7,444 nucleotides of DNA from WS-2 sp964650245 (GTDB lineage: Bacteria > Eisenbacteria > RBG-16-71-46): assembly GCA_964650245.1 (NCBI GenBank), contig CAZYQK010000146.1, positions 1 through 7,444 on the forward strand, written 5' to 3'. Below are positions 5,228 to 7,444 of this stretch, piece by piece (the stretch's first letter is position 1; each line of letters begins with the position of its first letter). The position numbers were made by a program, and so were the translations under genes. The notes under the pieces are model-generated. The model saw only the letters and a list, made by a program, of their open reading frames with translations, had not been told where the DNA came from and made no database searches.

Positions 5228-7444
5228 GTGACCACCACGTCCGAATCCGCTCCCGCGCCGCCTCAGCGCGAGCGGTCCGACAAGCATGTCTACTTCTTCG
5301 GCGAAGGCCGCGCCGAGGGCGGCGCCGAGATGCGCTCGCTGCTCGGCGGCAAGGGCGCGGGCCTCGCCGAGATGACCAACGCGGGGGTGCCGGTGCCGCC
5401 CGGATTCACGATCAGCACCGACGTGTGCCGCTGGTACTACGCGCAGGGCCAGTCGCTGCCGCCCGGCTTCGTGGAGGAGCAACGGGCGGCACTCGGGCGG
5501 CTCGAGCGGCTGATGGGGCGGAAGCTCGGAGATCCCAGGGATCCGCTGCTGGTCTCGGTGCGCTCCGGCGCCGCGTTCTCGATGCCGGGCATGATGGATA
5601 CCATCCTCAACCTGGGCCTCAACCACCGCTCGGTGGAAGGGCTCGCGCGCCGCACCGGGAACCCGCGCTTCGCGTGGGACTGCTACCGGCGCTTCATCCA
5701 GATGTTCGGATCGGTCGTGCTCGGCCTAGAGAAGCGTGACTTCGAGGAGCATCTCCAGGCGTTCAAGCACCGGCGCCGCGCGAAGACCGACCAGGACCTC
5801 GCGGCCGACGATCTGCGGGTGCTGGTCGCGGAGTTCGCGGCGCTGGCGAAGAAGAGCGCCGGCCGCGAGTTTCCGCAGAATCCGCTGGAGCAGCTCACGC
5901 TCGCGCGGGACGCGGTGTTCCGTTCCTGGATGAACGACCGGGCGATCTACTACCGGCGGCAGAACCGCATCCCGGACGACCTCGGCACCGCGGTCAACGT
6001 GCAGGCGATGGTGTTCGGAAACCTGGGGGACAACTCGGCGACCGGGGTGGGCTTCACCCGGAATCCCGCCACCGGGGAGAACCTTTTTTACGGGGAGTAC
6101 CTGACCAACGCGCAGGGCGAGGACGTGGTGGCGGGCGTGCGCACGCCGCTGCCGATCGACCAGCTCGAGCGCGAGATGCCACGGGCGTACCGGCAGCTGC
6201 GCGAGATCACCTCGCGCCTCGAGCGCCACTACCGCGACGTCCAGGACTTCGAGTTCACGATCGAGGAGGGCAGGCTATTCCTGCTCCAGACCCGCACCGG
6301 ACAGCGCGCCGGGACGGCGGCGGTCAGGATCGCGGTCGACATGGCCTCGGAGCGGCTGATCACGCGCGATGAGGCGGTGATGCGAGTCACCCCGGCCCAC
6401 ATCGACCAGTGCCTCCACCCCCGTCTCGATCCGGCGGTGGAGCCGCGCGTCATCGCCACCGGGCTCGCGGCCTCCCCCGGCGCCGCGGTCGGCATCGCGG
6501 TATTCGACGCCGGCACCGCGGTGGCACGGGCCCGGAACGAGAAGGTGATCCTGATCCGAAAGGAGACGACGCCCGACGACATCCACGGCATGGACGCGGC
6601 CCAGGGCATCTTGACCGCGACCGGGGGGCTCACCTCCCACGCCGCCGTCGTGGCGCGCGGGATGGGCAAGCCTGCGGTCGTGGGCGCGGGGGCGGTGCGC
6701 GTGGACGAGAAGGCCCGCGCGTTCACGGTGGAGGGCACGCGGGTGGCGGAGGGGGACTGGATCAGTCTCGACGGCACCACCGGTCGGGTGGTGCTGGGCA
6801 GGATTCCGACCATCGATCCCGATCTGGGTGGCGAGTTCGGAACCTTCATGTCGTGGTGCGACGAGCGCCGCCGGCTCAGGGTGCGCTCGAACGCCGACAT
6901 CCCGCGCGACGCGAAGAAGGCTCGCGAGTTCGGCGCCGAAGGCATCGGGCTGTGCCGCACCGAGCACATGTTCTTCGGCGGCGCGCGGCTGCCGCACGTG
7001 GTCGCGATGATCATGGCCGCGCCGCGCGCGAAGGCGCTCGAATCCCGGCTCCAGGCGAAGGTGGCAGAGCTCGCCGGCCTCGAGGGCGGGGCGGCGAAGC
7101 AGGCGAAGTCCGAGATCGTGCGGCTCAAGCGCGAGCTCGCCGGGCCGCTCGCGGCCTACCGCCGGGCGATCGCGAAGTTGCTGCCGCTCCAGCGCTCCGA
7201 CTTCAAAGGGCTGTTCGAGGCGATGGACGGCTTCCCGGTCACCATCCGCACGCTCGACCCGCCGCTCCACGAGTTCCTGCCCCGGCGCGAGGAGCTGATG
7301 AGCGAGGTCGCGGTGATGCGCGCCGACTGGGAGCGGGCCAGGAAACGCCGCCGCAAGGCGCAGAAGCCGGCCAAGCTCGCGAGAGCCGAGCGGCTGCTCG
7401 AGCGCGTGGAAGCGCTCCACGAGTTCAACCCCATGCTCGGGCAC
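5228..7444 (+). CDS. ppdK: Pyruvate, phosphate dikinase, 3'-partial
   Basis: This cytoplasmic enzyme reversibly converts pyruvate, ATP and phosphate to phosphoenolpyruvate, AMP and diphosphate. It works in gluconeogenesis or in PPi-linked glycolysis. The window holds 739 codons, and the frame is still open at the edge, where NPMLGH normally continues into the RGCRLG motif. After a Ser/Pro-rich extension of about 15 residues, the ATP-grasp domain shows LLGGKGAGLAEM, SVRSGAAFSMPGMMDTIL, RDAVFRSW, GTAVNVQAMVFGN, GEDVVAGVRTP and EFTIEEG...LLQTRTG. The swivelling phosphohistidine domain has GGLTSHAAVVARGMG with catalytic His471 (6638-6640). The PEP/pyruvate barrel begins with Arg553 in VRSNAD, then GAEGIGLCRTEHMFF and Arg674 in TIRTLDPPLHEF. 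The metal-binding Glu/Asp and catalytic Cys lie beyond the window. About 40 extra helical, charged residues lie between Met596 and Tyr644, and a shorter Arg/Lys-rich stretch precedes LHEFNPM. GTG start, strong Shine-Dalgarno and own promoter suggest independent expression. Confidence 0.97.
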   Translation, partial: MTTTSESAPAPPQRERSDKHVYFFGEGRAEGGAEMRSLLGGKGAGLAEMTNAGVPVPPGFTISTDVCRWYYAQGQSLPPGFVEEQRAALGRLERLMGRKLGDPRDPLLVSVRSGAAFSMPGMMDTILNLGLNHRSVEGLARRTGNPRFAWDCYRRFIQMFGSVVLGLEKRDFEEHLQAFKHRRRAKTDQDLAADDLRVLVAEFAALAKKSAGREFPQNPLEQLTLARDAVFRSWMNDRAIYYRRQNRIPDDLGTAVNVQAMVFGNLGDNSATGVGFTRNPATGENLFYGEYLTNAQGEDVVAGVRTPLPIDQLEREMPRAYRQLREITSRLERHYRDVQDFEFTIEEGRLFLLQTRTGQRAGTAAVRIAVDMASERLITRDEAVMRVTPAHIDQCLHPRLDPAVEPRVIATGLAASPGAAVGIAVFDAGTAVARARNEKVILIRKETTPDDIHGMDAAQGILTATGGLTSHAAVVARGMGKPAVVGAGAVRVDEKARAFTVEGTRVAEGDWISLDGTTGRVVLGRIPTIDPDLGGEFGTFMSWCDERRRLRVRSNADIPRDAKKAREFGAEGIGLCRTEHMFFGGARLPHVVAMIMAAPRAKALESRLQAKVAELAGLEGGAAKQAKSEIVRLKRELAGPLAAYRRAIAKLLPLQRSDFKGLFEAMDGFPVTIRTLDPPLHEFLPRREELMSEVAVMRADWERARKRRRKAQKPAKLARAERLLERVEALHEFNPMLGH

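Noticed and set aside
3525..5231. A 568-codon + strand frame overlapping the M16-LolA fusion gene
   Set aside because: The translation is extremely Arg/Ala-rich, as expected of an out-of-frame reading of GC-rich coding DNA. The overlapping frame has clear M16 and LolA-like motifs.
6614..6640. Thr in place of the Arg often seen in the T-x-R-G-G motif before the catalytic His of PPDK
   Set aside because: That position varies among PPDK subfamilies, and the core GG-x-TSHAAVVAR is intact, so loss of function is not indicated.
6275..7444. A 389-codon - strand frame opposite ppdK, running to the window edge
   Set aside because: It lies wholly opposite highly conserved PPDK sequence and is His/Arg/Gly-rich without any recognisable domain.

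Overview
The window is very GC-rich throughout (GC-ending codons dominate, and long spurious antisense ORFs appear as a result). It carries four protein-coding genes, all on the + strand. The first enters from upstream and the last runs off the right edge. The mix is a secreted subtilase with a FlgD-like Ig tail, followed by an M16 peptidase pair whose second member is fused to a LolA-like domain. This resembles uncultivated high-GC lineages of the FCB side of the tree, such as Candidatus Eisenbacteria or Gemmatimonadota-like bacteria. That placement is an inference from family architecture; no RNA marker gene is present.

Layout. Bases 1-1569 are the 3' part of an S8 (subtilisin-like) serine protease with an intact catalytic triad. 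After 40 bases comes an exported M16 (insulinase-family) protein at 1610-2977. Its stop codon overlaps, in an ATGA arrangement, the start of a second exported M16 protein at 2974-5142, which has about 235 extra C-terminal residues resembling the LolA/LolB-type lipoprotein-sorting fold. The three genes look like one transcription unit for proteins of the cell envelope. Bases 5143-5227 are the only real intergenic region. They hold an inverted repeat, a plausible sigma-70-type promoter overlapping it, and a strong Shine-Dalgarno sequence. From 5228 to the window end runs pyruvate, phosphate dikinase (ppdK), a cytoplasmic enzyme of central carbon metabolism. It has a GTG start and is cut about 739 codons in.

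The most notable point is that neither M16 protein has a complete zinc site. The first has HxxER instead of HxxEH and a glycine where the third zinc ligand is expected. The second has no ligand of the motif left. Paired M16 proteins normally consist of one catalytic and one non-catalytic subunit, so a pair with neither intact suggests a non-proteolytic (binding, chaperone or sorting) role, or a decayed protease. ppdK appears to be an independent unit, with lineage-type helical insertions in its C-terminal half. I found no mobile element, CRISPR array, tRNA or rRNA.
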